This document shows, in pieces, positions 50,385 to 59,592 of a stretch of DNA of 64,000 nt (the first letter of the stretch is position 1; every line of letters begins with the position of its first letter). A model generated the notes under the pieces. The model ran no database searches. It saw nothing but the letters and a program-made list of their open reading frames with translations, and was not told the DNA's origin. Location of the stretch: positions 62,001-126,000 of the forward strand of contig NZ_FOPV01000002.1 in the NCBI RefSeq assembly GCF_900113575.1. The letters are read 5' to 3'. Position numbers and translations under genes: made by a program. The stretch is from Nitrosospira sp. Nsp14. Lineage in GTDB: Bacteria > Pseudomonadota > Gammaproteobacteria > Burkholderiales > Nitrosomonadaceae.

Positions 50385-51392
50385 ATGTATCGCTCCTTCT
50401 ACGGCTTCAGAGTCAAGCCATTCCAACTCAAGCCCGATCCGAATTTTTTCTTCGGCAGCAAAGGGCACAATCGGGCCATGGCCTATCTCGAATACGGGCT
50501 TGCCCAGGGAGAAGGTTTCATAGTGATCACGGGCGATGTGGGCGCGGGCAAGACCACTCTGGTGCGCAATCTTTTCCGTAAGCTTGAGTCCGATAAGATT
50601 CTTGCCGCACAAATCGTCAATACGCATCTTGATTCCGACGACACGCTGCGATTGGTGGCGGCGGCGTTTGGGCTGCCATATGAAAACTTAGGCAAGGCCT
50701 CACTCCTGATCGGGCTCGAGCAGTTTTTCCGCAAGTGCGATCAGGAAGGAAAACGCGCCCTTTTGGTCGTAGATGAGGCCCAGAACCTTTCTCCTCGCAC
50801 TGTGGAGGAATTGCGCATGCTTTCCAATTTTCAAACGGAGGATAAGCCGCTGTTGCAGACTTTTTTGCTCGGGCAACCGGAGTTCAGGAAAACTCTGCTT
50901 AGCGGTGATATGCAGCAATTACGGCAACGCGTGACGGCGACTTATCATCTTGGTCCCATGGATTTGCCGGAGACTCGATCCTACATAGAACACAGACTGA
51001 CGACTGCCGGCTGGGGGGGCGATCCTTCGTTCGACGAGGAGGCGTTCGGGGCGATATATGGCTATGCCAAAGGCATCCCCAGGAGGATTAACGCGTTGTG
51101 TGACCGCCTGCTGCTAATGGGTTGCCTGGAGCAATTGCATCGTTTCGGGGAGGCCGAAGTCCTGGAAGTAATTAGCGATATTCAGCAGGAATTCGAGGCG
51201 CCAATTTCAGCGAACCTGGATAGCGTTGAGTTCCCTGCATCGGAGCGGCAAGCGGAAGAGTCACTGCGCCAGCTGCAAAACATGGATGAGCGCTTGGCAA
51301 TGCTGGAGGATTCCGTCATTTCCACGCTGGAACTGGTCAAACAGGTGGTTTCCCTTGCCAGCGCCCAGCATCCAGCGAAGGACAAGAGCTAA
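50385..51392 (+). CDS. XrtA-locus AAA ATPase (TIGR03015-like, ExeA type)
   Basis: A 335-residue ExeA-like ATPase. It begins MYRSFYGFRVKPFQLKPDPNFFF, a family hallmark. Walker A GDVGAGKTT is near residues 49-57, Walker B LLVVDEAQNL near 127-136, and the GQPEFRKTL and QRVTATYHL segments near 163-190 complete the AAA core. A C-terminal coiled coil follows. Such ATPases accompany exosortase A loci; the role in export is not established. It starts 8 bases after the barrel gene. Confidence 0.92.
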   Translation: MYRSFYGFRVKPFQLKPDPNFFFGSKGHNRAMAYLEYGLAQGEGFIVITGDVGAGKTTLVRNLFRKLESDKILAAQIVNTHLDSDDTLRLVAAAFGLPYENLGKASLLIGLEQFFRKCDQEGKRALLVVDEAQNLSPRTVEELRMLSNFQTEDKPLLQTFLLGQPEFRKTLLSGDMQQLRQRVTATYHLGPMDLPETRSYIEHRLTTAGWGGDPSFDEEAFGAIYGYAKGIPRRINALCDRLLLMGCLEQLHRFGEAEVLEVISDIQQEFEAPISANLDSVEFPASERQAEESLRQLQNMDERLAMLEDSVISTLELVKQVVSLASAQHPAKDKS

Positions 51393-51480
51393 TGCGCATT
51401 TCAAACCGACCGTCGTTGACGTGCGCGAAGACGTACCGTCGTAGCGCGACAACCTGATCATTATTCTCCCGCGACCCGAT

Positions 51481-52329
51481 ATGCAAACGAATCCGGCACC
51501 GATACGCAACGCAATGACGGTGGATGTGGAGGACTATTTCCAGGTTTCGGCATTTGCTCCTTACATCCCCCGGGAGTCGTGGCCGTCCATATCCTGCCGG
51601 GTGGAATCCAACATAGATCGCATTCTGGCGTTGCTGGATAACGGAAATACCAAAGCAACTTTTTTTACATTAGGATGGATTGCCGAACGCTATCCCGCGA
51701 TGGTGAGGCGCATTGTCGCCAACGGCCATGAGCTCGCCAGCCATGGATGGGCCCACCATCGCGTCACGGACCAGGCGCCTCACGAGTTCCGTGACGACAT
51801 CACCCGTGCCAAAGCTCTCCTTGAAGATATTGGTGGGCAAGCCGTGCTAGGTTACCGGGCGCCAAGCTTTTCCATAGGACGCCAGAACCAGTGGGCACTG
51901 GGTGTACTTGAAGAGTCGGGCTATCGCTACAGTTCGAGTATCTACCCCGTTCAACACGACCATTACGGCATGCCCGATGCGCCCCGTTTCGCCTACTATC
52001 CGCGCAGCAAAGGCGGGCTGCTGGAGTTGCCGATCACCACGATGCGGTTGTTCAGCCGGAATATTCCCGCTGGCGGCGGCGGTTATTTCAGGCTCTGGCC
52101 TTATCCGGTCTCCCGATGGTTTCTACATAGGCTGAACCGGCTGGAGCGGCGCTCCGCCATCTTTTATTTCCACCCTTGGGAAATAGATCACCAGCAGCCG
52201 CGGCAGAAGGGTATCAGCGTAAAAACGCGGTTCCGGCACTATTACAATTTGCATCGCATGGAAGAAAGGATCAAGGCCCTGACACGCGACTTCAAGTGGG
52301 ATCGCATGGATCGAATATTCCTGGATTAA
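51481..52329 (+). CDS. XrtA-locus polysaccharide deacetylase (TIGR03006-like, DUF3473)
   Basis: A 282-residue cytoplasmic-type NodB deacetylase. MTVDVEDYFQVSAF near residues 12-25 has the metal-binding aspartates, ATFFTLGWIAERYP near 59-72 the family strand, GHELASHGWAHHRV near 82-95 the H-x3-H metal motif, and GYRAPSFSI near 122-130 the next motif; the C-terminal YFHPWEIDHQQP belongs to DUF3473. It would deacetylate the exported glycan or its precursor. Confidence 0.92.
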   Translation: MQTNPAPIRNAMTVDVEDYFQVSAFAPYIPRESWPSISCRVESNIDRILALLDNGNTKATFFTLGWIAERYPAMVRRIVANGHELASHGWAHHRVTDQAPHEFRDDITRAKALLEDIGGQAVLGYRAPSFSIGRQNQWALGVLEESGYRYSSSIYPVQHDHYGMPDAPRFAYYPRSKGGLLELPITTMRLFSRNIPAGGGGYFRLWPYPVSRWFLHRLNRLERRSAIFYFHPWEIDHQQPRQKGISVKTRFRHYYNLHRMEERIKALTRDFKWDRMDRIFLD

Positions 52330-52333
52330 GCGC

Positions 52334-53419
52334 ATGAGCTGTCTCATTGATGTGCCCCAAGGGGAAGGTGATCTTTCTTTTCACGCTTGTGCCCCTTCTG
52401 TACGATTGCTCGAACCGCAGCATGCGCAAAGATGGGACGAGTTCGTTGTGTCCATGTGCCCGGAAGCCACGTTCTTTCATCGCGCCGGTTGGCAGACAGT
52501 AATCGAACGCGCGTTTGGACATAAGACCTGGTTTCTCTTCGCTGAATCAGACGGAATCATTCAGGGTGTGCTTCCCCTGGCCGAGATCGACAGTGTGCTT
52601 TTCGGCCATTCCTTAAGCTCGCTTCCATTTTGTGTGTACGGCGGAATTGCCGCAACAACGGAATCGGCCCGCGAAGTTCTGGACAGCGCTGCCCAGGCAC
52701 TTGCGTCGCGACTGAAGGTGGACCACCTCGAATACCGAAATTTAAAGGTATTTCATTCCCAATGGCCGACAAAGGACCTCTATGTGACGTTCCGGAAAGA
52801 GATGGCGCCGGAAGCGGAGGAAAATATGCAGGCGATCCCGCGCAAACAGCGCGCGATGGTGCGCAAGGGTATCAAGGCGGGATTGGAAAGTATTTTGGAC
52901 GAGGACATTGAACGTTTTTTTTCGGCCTACGCAGCGAGCGTGCACAGGCTTGGCACGCCGGTATTTTCCAAGAAGTATTTTCAGCTGCTCAAGCAGACTT
53001 TCAGGCAGGATTGCGAACTTATGCTCATTACCAAAGGCGGGCGAACTGTCAGCGGTGTGATGAGTTTTTACTTTCGCGATGAAGTTCTGCCTTACTACGG
53101 CGGTGGTACAGCCGAGGCGCGTGACCTGGCCGCAAACGATTTCATGTACTGGGAATTGATGCGGCGCGCCTGCGAACAGGGATACAGGACCTTCGATTTT
53201 GGCCGCAGCAAGCGGAACACCGGCTCTTTCGATTTTAAGCGGAACTGGGGGTTTGAGCCGCAACCGCTACACTATGAATACCAGTTGCACCGTGCCAAAG
53301 CAGTGCCGGATCATAATCCTCTCAATCCCAAATACCGGCTGTTCATCAATGCCTGGCAAAAGCTCCCGTTGCCTGTGGCGAACGTGATCGGCCCGCACAT
53401 CGTAAAAAATCTTGGCTAG
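52334..53419 (+). CDS. FemAB-like XrtA-associated protein (TIGR03019-like)
   Basis: A 361-residue GNAT/FemAB-fold protein of exosortase A loci. PEATFFHRAGWQTVIERAFGHKTWFL near residues 36-61, the IPRKQRAMVRKGIKAGL segment near 160-176, and FDFGRSKRNTGSFDFKRNWGFEP near 281-303 are the hallmarks. It probably transfers an amino acid or acyl group to the glycan; the chemistry is untested. It starts 4 bases after the deacetylase and its end overlaps no further than the next gene's spacer. Confidence 0.9.
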   Translation: MSCLIDVPQGEGDLSFHACAPSVRLLEPQHAQRWDEFVVSMCPEATFFHRAGWQTVIERAFGHKTWFLFAESDGIIQGVLPLAEIDSVLFGHSLSSLPFCVYGGIAATTESAREVLDSAAQALASRLKVDHLEYRNLKVFHSQWPTKDLYVTFRKEMAPEAEENMQAIPRKQRAMVRKGIKAGLESILDEDIERFFSAYAASVHRLGTPVFSKKYFQLLKQTFRQDCELMLITKGGRTVSGVMSFYFRDEVLPYYGGGTAEARDLAANDFMYWELMRRACEQGYRTFDFGRSKRNTGSFDFKRNWGFEPQPLHYEYQLHRAKAVPDHNPLNPKYRLFINAWQKLPLPVANVIGPHIVKNLG

Positions 53420-53423
53420 ACCG

Positions 53424-54701
53424 ATGGACGAACTTCTTTATCTCGTACATCGGTTCCCGTATCCGCCGAACAAGGGCGACAAGATAAGGTCCTACCATCT
53501 GCTCAAGCATTTGAGCCAAAGTTATCGTATCCATCTTGGTACTTTTATTGATGACGAGAAAGACCTGGAATATTTCGATACGGTCAAGGCCTTATGCGAT
53601 GAGACTTGCCTTGTCAATCTTCGCCCGGCTTTCGCTCGTTTCCGCGGCCTCTACGGCCTGATTTCCAATCAGCCTCTAACCTTGCCTTATTACGCTGACA
53701 GGCAATTACAGGAATGGGTGAACAGTGTGCTGGAGCGGCGGCCCATAAAAAGTATACTGATTTTTTCCTCCGCCATGGCGCAGTATGTGAGTCACGCGCA
53801 CAGGCAACACCGCGTCATCGACTTTGTGGATATCGATTCGGACAAGTGGAAGCAATATGCGGTCACGGCAAGATGGCCGATGAATTGGATTTATGGTCGT
53901 GAATCGAGGTTACTGCTGGGCTACGAAAGACAAATCGCCCAGGAATTCGACAGCGCGACTTTCGTTTCCGAGGCAGAGGCCAGTCTATTCAGACAGCTTG
54001 CGCCAGAAGCCGCACGCAAGGTCTCTCACTTCAACAATGGGGTCGACTCGGATTATTTCTCACCGGCGAATAACTATGCAAACCCGTATCCGCCCGGAAT
54101 TACTCCATTGGTCTTCACCGGGGCAATGGATTATTGGGCCAATGCCGACGCGGTCGAGTGGTTTTCGCGTCTTGTCCTGCCTCTGATTAACACTCATTTG
54201 CCTGAGGTTAAGTTTTATATTGTGGGCGCACGTCCAACCCCAGCAGTGCGATCGCTTACCGCTCTTCCAGGGGTTGTCGTCACCGGTTCAGTGCCGGATG
54301 TGCGCCCTTATCTTGCCCATTCTGAGCTGGCCGTAGCGCCGTTACGTATTGCTCGCGGTGTACAGAATAAAGTGCTGGAGGCCATGGCGATGGAAAAAGC
54401 GGTTATCGCCTCATCGCAAGCCGTAGAAGGCATATTCGCTGTTCGCGGGCATGAGTTGCTGGTGGCTGATGACGAGGGCGAGTTCTCCAACCGCGTCGTT
54501 GAACTTCTGCGGGCCGAGCCCGAGCTGAAACGCGCCATCGGTCAGGCCGCCAGAGCCCGTGTTCTCGCGAGCTACAATTGGGAACAAAACCTGGCCCGGA
54601 TTTCGGCGCTTCTAACCCATACACAAGCGCCGCGTGCAACCCTGGGATTGCCAGGCTACCTGCAGCACGACCTTCAATCTAATGGAGATAGGGTCGCATG
54701 A
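53424..54701 (+). CDS. XrtA-locus glycosyltransferase (TIGR03087-like, GT4)
   Basis: A 425-residue GT-B glycosyltransferase. The N-terminus LLYLVHRFPYPPNKGDKIRSYHLLKHL is specific to the exosortase-associated group, and the C-terminal donor domain has the VFTGAMDYWANADAV, RPYLAHSELAVAPLRIARGVQNKVLEAMAM and HELLVAD segments with the E-x7-E motif. The ATG at 53424 is 4 bases past the FemAB stop. Its stop overlaps the exosortase start as ATGA. Confidence 0.92.
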   Translation: MDELLYLVHRFPYPPNKGDKIRSYHLLKHLSQSYRIHLGTFIDDEKDLEYFDTVKALCDETCLVNLRPAFARFRGLYGLISNQPLTLPYYADRQLQEWVNSVLERRPIKSILIFSSAMAQYVSHAHRQHRVIDFVDIDSDKWKQYAVTARWPMNWIYGRESRLLLGYERQIAQEFDSATFVSEAEASLFRQLAPEAARKVSHFNNGVDSDYFSPANNYANPYPPGITPLVFTGAMDYWANADAVEWFSRLVLPLINTHLPEVKFYIVGARPTPAVRSLTALPGVVVTGSVPDVRPYLAHSELAVAPLRIARGVQNKVLEAMAMEKAVIASSQAVEGIFAVRGHELLVADDEGEFSNRVVELLRAEPELKRAIGQAARARVLASYNWEQNLARISALLTHTQAPRATLGLPGYLQHDLQSNGDRVA

Positions 54702-56275
54702 GCGCGCAAACGCCACGGGAAATTCCGCACAATGCGGTAACGCTGGACCAGCAAAACGTAAAATTGGCGGCATTGCTCACCATTCTTACGGTTGCCGCAA
54801 TACTGGGCGTCTACTACAAGACTACCTGGTCCATGATCGAGATATGGGAACGATCCGACACTTTCGCTCATGGTTTTCTGATCTTTCCGTTCAGCGCATA
54901 CCTGATCTGGGGACAGCGCAAATATCTCAGCGCCTTCCAGCCCCAGCCCAACCTGATGGGGTTACTGGTGCTTGCCGCTCTGGGTTTCAGCTGGTTGCTC
55001 GCGACACTTGCCAGTGTTCTGGTAGTCGAGCAGTTTTTCCTGATAACCATGATTCCAGCCGTGGTATGGACGATACTCGGGAGCCGGATAGTCCGTGAAC
55101 TCGCTTTTCCCCTAGTGTATCTTTTACTTGCCGTACCATTTGGCGAGGCGCTGATTCCTCCTCTGATAGATTTCACCGCCGATTTTACTGTAAAGGCGTT
55201 GCAATTGACCGGCATTCCGGTTTACCGGGAGGGTAGTTTTTTTACCATCCCGAGCGGGAACTGGTCTGTAGTCGAAGCTTGCAGCGGCTTGCGATACCTC
55301 ATCGCCTCCTTTACCTTGGGCACGTTATACGCCTATTTGACTTACCGCAGCCTAGTGCGTCGGTTGGCGTTCGTTGCACTGTCGTTAATTGTGCCCATTT
55401 TTGCCAACGGCATCCGCGCGTATCTCATCGTAATGACTGGTCATTTAAGCGACATGAGCCTGGCGGTCGGGGTCGATCATCTCATTTATGGCTGGATCTT
55501 CTTTGGTTTTGTGATGATGTTGTTGTTCTGGATCGGCTCGATCTGGCGTGAGGATGACAACAGAGGGAACACGTTCGACGCTAGGCCACAGCAAGGCCGG
55601 CTATCCGACAACAATCGGGGTTCGCCTAAAAGCGCCATCGTTGCCGTAAGCGGAGTCTTTGCGGTCGCGCTCATCTGGCCCCTGTTCGCAACCTACCTTG
55701 AGAACAGTTCGTCTGCGGACACGAGCCGGGCAATAAAAATAGCCGACACCTCCGGGAAGTGGCGTAGCGCTCAGGAGCCGATTTCCGATTGGAGGCCCAT
55801 TTATTCGGGCGCCACGAGCGAACTCAGGCAAGGATACCAAAACAGCGGTAACGCGGTAGAGCTTTACATCAGTTATTACCGCAATCAGCAGCAAGGATCA
55901 GAGTTGATCAGCTCGCAAAACGTGCTCGCACCCGAGTCGGGGTCGCGGTGGCGCCATATAAGTGAGCGAACGCGCGATGTGGCGTTGCATTCCGGTCAAA
56001 TCGTACTTAAGCAGAACCAGCTCGATTCGCCTTCAATTAACCTGCTGGTATGGAGGTGGTATTGGCTCGGTGACGAGGTAACCGCCAACCCTTACGTGGC
56101 TAAAATGATCCTGGCCAAGAGAAAACTTCTGGGTAGGGGCGACGATGGTGCAGAAATCCTGATCGCCGCGCCGTACGAAGACTCGCCGGATGAGGCTGTC
56201 CCGGTTCTCAGCGACTTTATGAATGAGATGATGCCTGCGATAACGACCGGGCTCGAGCATGCATCCAATCGATAG
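54698..56275 (+). CDS. xrtA: Exosortase A fused to an EpsI domain
   Basis: A 525-residue inner-membrane transpeptidase that cleaves the PEP-CTERM sorting signal of exported proteins. About eight membrane helices occupy residues 20-285. The catalytic cysteine is Cys195 (VEACSGLRYL), the arginine Arg240 (NGIRAY) and the histidine His261 (DHLIYGW), as expected of exosortases. The C-terminal 200 residues (from about SADTSRAIKIAD) form a periplasmic EpsI-type domain (DWRPIYSGA, ELYISYYRNQQQGSELISSQN, LVWRWYWLGD), a known fusion in this class. It overlaps the upstream gene by four bases and the next by 17. Confidence 0.95.
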   Translation: MSAQTPREIPHNAVTLDQQNVKLAALLTILTVAAILGVYYKTTWSMIEIWERSDTFAHGFLIFPFSAYLIWGQRKYLSAFQPQPNLMGLLVLAALGFSWLLATLASVLVVEQFFLITMIPAVVWTILGSRIVRELAFPLVYLLLAVPFGEALIPPLIDFTADFTVKALQLTGIPVYREGSFFTIPSGNWSVVEACSGLRYLIASFTLGTLYAYLTYRSLVRRLAFVALSLIVPIFANGIRAYLIVMTGHLSDMSLAVGVDHLIYGWIFFGFVMMLLFWIGSIWREDDNRGNTFDARPQQGRLSDNNRGSPKSAIVAVSGVFAVALIWPLFATYLENSSSADTSRAIKIADTSGKWRSAQEPISDWRPIYSGATSELRQGYQNSGNAVELYISYYRNQQQGSELISSQNVLAPESGSRWRHISERTRDVALHSGQIVLKQNQLDSPSINLLVWRWYWLGDEVTANPYVAKMILAKRKLLGRGDDGAEILIAAPYEDSPDEAVPVLSDFMNEMMPAITTGLEHASNR

Positions 56276-57464
56276 CTCCCAGCCCGACGAGATAAAAACT
56301 GGTCAGGACGTTTGCCCGGCGCCATTGATCGTGCATGTGATCTATCACTTGGGCGTTGGCGGCCTGGAAAACGGCCTTATCAACTTGATCAATCACATTC
56401 CGCCGGACCGTTACCGTCACGCTATTGTTTGCCTGAAGGGGTATTCAGATTTCCGTCGGCGAATTGTGAGAGAGAATGTGGAGATCGTCGCCTTGCACAA
56501 GCGCGAGGGGCACGATCTTACTGTTTATTTTAATCTGTTCAAAACACTCAGGCGTTTGAAACCCGATATCGTGCACACTCGAAATCTTGGCACGATGGAG
56601 GGTCAGGTCATCGCGGCGATTGCCGGGGCGCGGGTACGCGTTCATGGGGAGCACGGTCGGGATGTATTTGATTTGTATGGAAAGAACCGCAAATATAATT
56701 TATTGCGGAAAGCGATCCGTCCTTTCGTAAACCATTTCATTGCCGTAAGCAGGGACCTGGAAAGCTGGCTTGCCACTACCGTGGGTGCGGTGCCCCACCG
56801 GATCAACCAGATCTATAACGGCGTTGATAGCCAGCGTTTTCATCCGCGTCACCAAACAGAAGATCGCGGCGCTCAATTAACCGATGTGCCGGCTAGTTTT
56901 TTTTCGGAAAATACTTTTGTCATTGGCAGTGTGGGAAGAATGACGGAGGTGAAAAACTTTCCCAGCCTGATTCAGGCCTTTCTCCTGCTACTGAAAGAGG
57001 TGCCCTCCGCTCAAGCGCACTTGCGTCTCATGATCGTGGGTGATGGGAATGCGCGGCAGGCATGCCGTGAGATGTTACGTAGTGCTGGCGCCGAGGCCCT
57101 TGCGTTGCTGCCGGGCGAACGCGCGGACATACCGCAATTGATGCGGGCGATGGATCTGTTCGTGCTTCCATCATTGGGCGAAGGTATTTCCAACACCATC
57201 CTGGAAGCCATGTCCACGGGCTTGCCAGTCGTGGCGACCAGGGTAGGCGGAAACGCAGAGTTGGTGAAGGACGGTCTTACTGGAATGCTCGTTCCTCCGG
57301 ACGAGCCCGCGGCGTTAATGAAAGCGATACTATGGTATTACCGCAATCCGGATCTACTGGCCAGTCACGGCAGAGCCGCGCGGCAACAAATCGAGACGGG
57401 CTTCAGCATTGAGGCGATGACACAAGGTTATATTCGTGTCTATGACAAAGCGCTGGGCGCATAG
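56259..57464 (+). CDS. XrtA-locus glycosyltransferase (TIGR03088-like, GT4)
   Basis: A 401-residue GT-B glycosyltransferase. VIYHLGVGGLENGLINLINHIP near residues 27-48 is the acceptor-domain start with the Gly-rich loop, HTRNLGTMEGQ near 107-117 follows, and the donor domain has IGSVGRMTEVKNFPSLIQAF, LLPGERADIPQLMRAMDLFVLPSLGEGISNTILEAMSTGLPVVATRVGGN with the E-x7-E motif. It overlaps xrtA by 17 bases, so it is translationally coupled. Confidence 0.93.
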   Translation: MHPIDSSQPDEIKTGQDVCPAPLIVHVIYHLGVGGLENGLINLINHIPPDRYRHAIVCLKGYSDFRRRIVRENVEIVALHKREGHDLTVYFNLFKTLRRLKPDIVHTRNLGTMEGQVIAAIAGARVRVHGEHGRDVFDLYGKNRKYNLLRKAIRPFVNHFIAVSRDLESWLATTVGAVPHRINQIYNGVDSQRFHPRHQTEDRGAQLTDVPASFFSENTFVIGSVGRMTEVKNFPSLIQAFLLLLKEVPSAQAHLRLMIVGDGNARQACREMLRSAGAEALALLPGERADIPQLMRAMDLFVLPSLGEGISNTILEAMSTGLPVVATRVGGNAELVKDGLTGMLVPPDEPAALMKAILWYYRNPDLLASHGRAARQQIETGFSIEAMTQGYIRVYDKALGA

Positions 57465-57490
57465 CGGAAGACTCAAAGGGAAGCAATAGC

Positions 57491-59425
57491 ATGTGTGGAA
57501 TTGTTGGGGTATTTGATACGCGCGGAAAAAGAGAAATCGATCGGCAGCTGCTGTCGCGAATGAATCAGCTGCAGGTCCACCGCGGGCCGGATGAGGGTGA
57601 ACTGTACACTGAGCCCGGTGTCGGTTTTGGGCATCGCCGCCTCTCCATCATGGACGTCTCCGGCGGACAACAGCCACTATTCAATGAGGATGGCACGGTG
57701 GTCGTTGTCTTCAACGGCGAAATTTACAACTTCGAGGAGCTTGCCAAAGAATTGAGTGCTGCGGGCCACGTCTTCCGTACGCACTGCGATACGGAAGTGA
57801 TTGTGCACGCCTGGGAGGAGTGGGGCGAGCAGTGCGTGGACCGTTTCCGTGGGATGTTCGCCTTCGGCCTGTGGGATCGCAACCGCGAGATCCTGTTTCT
57901 GGGACGCGACAGGCTCGGTATCAAACCGCTTTACTACAGCCTGCTTAAGGACGGAATGCTCATTTTCGCCTCGGAACTCAAGGCTCTGCTAGCCCATCCG
58001 GGCTTTATACGGGAGCTGGATCCGCAGGCGGTGGAAGAATATTTTGCTTATGGCTATGTGCCTGAGCCAAAAACCATATTCAAGCATGCTTACAAACTGT
58101 CCCCCGGGCACATCATGAAATTTCGCACCGGGCAAAGCATGGCGCGTCCCCATCAATACTGGGATGTGCCATTCATCCCACACCAGGCGATGAGCATGCA
58201 AGAAGCGGAGGAAGAGCTGATTGTCCGGTTGCGCGAATCGGTAAAAATACATCTTATGACCGAGGTGCCCCTCGGTGCTTTCCTTTCGGGAGGGGTTGAC
58301 TCAAGCGCAGTGGTGGCAATGATGGCCAACCTCATGGCGGAACCGGTCAATACATGCTCCATCTCGTTCGGAGACCCCGCATTCAATGAATCCCAATACG
58401 CGCAGAAAGTGGCCGATCGCTATGGGACTCATCATCATGTGGAGCAGGTGGACCAGGACGATTTCGACCTTATCGATAGACTGGCATTTCTATACGACGA
58501 GCCCTTCGCCGATAGCTCGGCCATGCCGACTTACCGCGTTTGCGAGCTGGCGAGAAAGCGTGTCACTGTTGCCCTGTCCGGAGATGGCGGCGATGAAAAT
58601 CTCGCCGGGTATCGCCGCTATCGCTGGCATCTCTATGAAGAACGCATGCGGGCCATACTTCCCCTTGGACTTCGCAGACCATTATTCGGCGTGCTGGGCG
58701 GGATCTATCCAAAGGCTGACTGGGCACCAAAGTTTTTACGCGCGAAGTCCACTTTTGAAGCGCTTGGCCGTGATTCGGTCGAAGGGTATTTCCATGGCGT
58801 GTCGATCATGAAGGACAGCATGCGTCGACGCTTGTTCAGCGCGTCCTTCCATCGTGATCTGCAAGGCTACAACGCAGTTGAAGTACTTCGTCTCCATGCC
58901 GGCAAATGCCCGGTGGAGGACCCCTTGTCCCGCGTGCAATACCTGGACATGAAAACCTACCTGGTCGGCGATATCCTCACCAAGGTAGATCGCGCCAGCA
59001 TGGCTCATGCCCTGGAAGTGCGTGTACCGCTGCTGGACCATGAATTGGTCGAATGGATATCGGGTCTGCCAACGTCACTGAAGCTTCGAGGGCACGAGGG
59101 AAAATTTGTTTTCAAGAAAGCCCTGGAGCCTTATCTGCCTAATGACGTGCTTTACCGCGACAAGATGGGGTTTGCGGTACCGTTGGCAAGCTGGTTTCGT
59201 GGCCCGTTGCGCCAAAGATTGAACGAAGCGTTAATGGATCCCGTCTTGGCCGATAGTGGGTTTTTTAATAGAAACGTCATAAAGGAGATGCTGGACCAGC
59301 ACCAGTCGGGACGACGTGATCATAGCGCACCGCTCTGGACGCTGCTCATGTTTCAATCGTTCCTGCGGAATGTGCTCTATGGCGAGCGGACGGGCTCAGC
59401 AAAAAATGACCTGAAGGTGGCATGA
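57491..59425 (+). CDS. XrtA-locus amidotransferase, asparagine synthase-like (TIGR03108-like)
   Basis: A 644-residue protein with a class II glutamine amidotransferase (Cys2 nucleophile; HRGPDEGELYTEPG, GHRRLSIMD, NGEIYNF) and an asparagine-synthase PP-loop domain (SGGVDSS at residues 266-272). Members of the exosortase A group are thought to amidate a carboxyl group of the polysaccharide or a precursor rather than aspartate. GGGAAG precedes the ATG. It is the last gene of the tightly packed core; 167 non-coding bases follow. Confidence 0.92.
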   Translation: MCGIVGVFDTRGKREIDRQLLSRMNQLQVHRGPDEGELYTEPGVGFGHRRLSIMDVSGGQQPLFNEDGTVVVVFNGEIYNFEELAKELSAAGHVFRTHCDTEVIVHAWEEWGEQCVDRFRGMFAFGLWDRNREILFLGRDRLGIKPLYYSLLKDGMLIFASELKALLAHPGFIRELDPQAVEEYFAYGYVPEPKTIFKHAYKLSPGHIMKFRTGQSMARPHQYWDVPFIPHQAMSMQEAEEELIVRLRESVKIHLMTEVPLGAFLSGGVDSSAVVAMMANLMAEPVNTCSISFGDPAFNESQYAQKVADRYGTHHHVEQVDQDDFDLIDRLAFLYDEPFADSSAMPTYRVCELARKRVTVALSGDGGDENLAGYRRYRWHLYEERMRAILPLGLRRPLFGVLGGIYPKADWAPKFLRAKSTFEALGRDSVEGYFHGVSIMKDSMRRRLFSASFHRDLQGYNAVEVLRLHAGKCPVEDPLSRVQYLDMKTYLVGDILTKVDRASMAHALEVRVPLLDHELVEWISGLPTSLKLRGHEGKFVFKKALEPYLPNDVLYRDKMGFAVPLASWFRGPLRQRLNEALMDPVLADSGFFNRNVIKEMLDQHQSGRRDHSAPLWTLLMFQSFLRNVLYGERTGSAKNDLKVA

Positions 59426-59592
59426 GGATGAGTTGCGCGCACAACCAGAAGCGACGAAATCCAGTTGGGATCACTGGCAAGAGGGCTAGCGCGCTGTGCC
59501 ATGCCGACGGGGAAGGACAAGCCGGCGGTTTACCGAAGGCTTGTTACCTACTGCGCGTGAAGTTCGCCTGGCGCTGAACCTGAGGTGTCCCT

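Noticed and set aside
54698-56275. Exosortase-EpsI fusion as a novelty
   Set aside because: This fusion is an established feature of the XrtA class.
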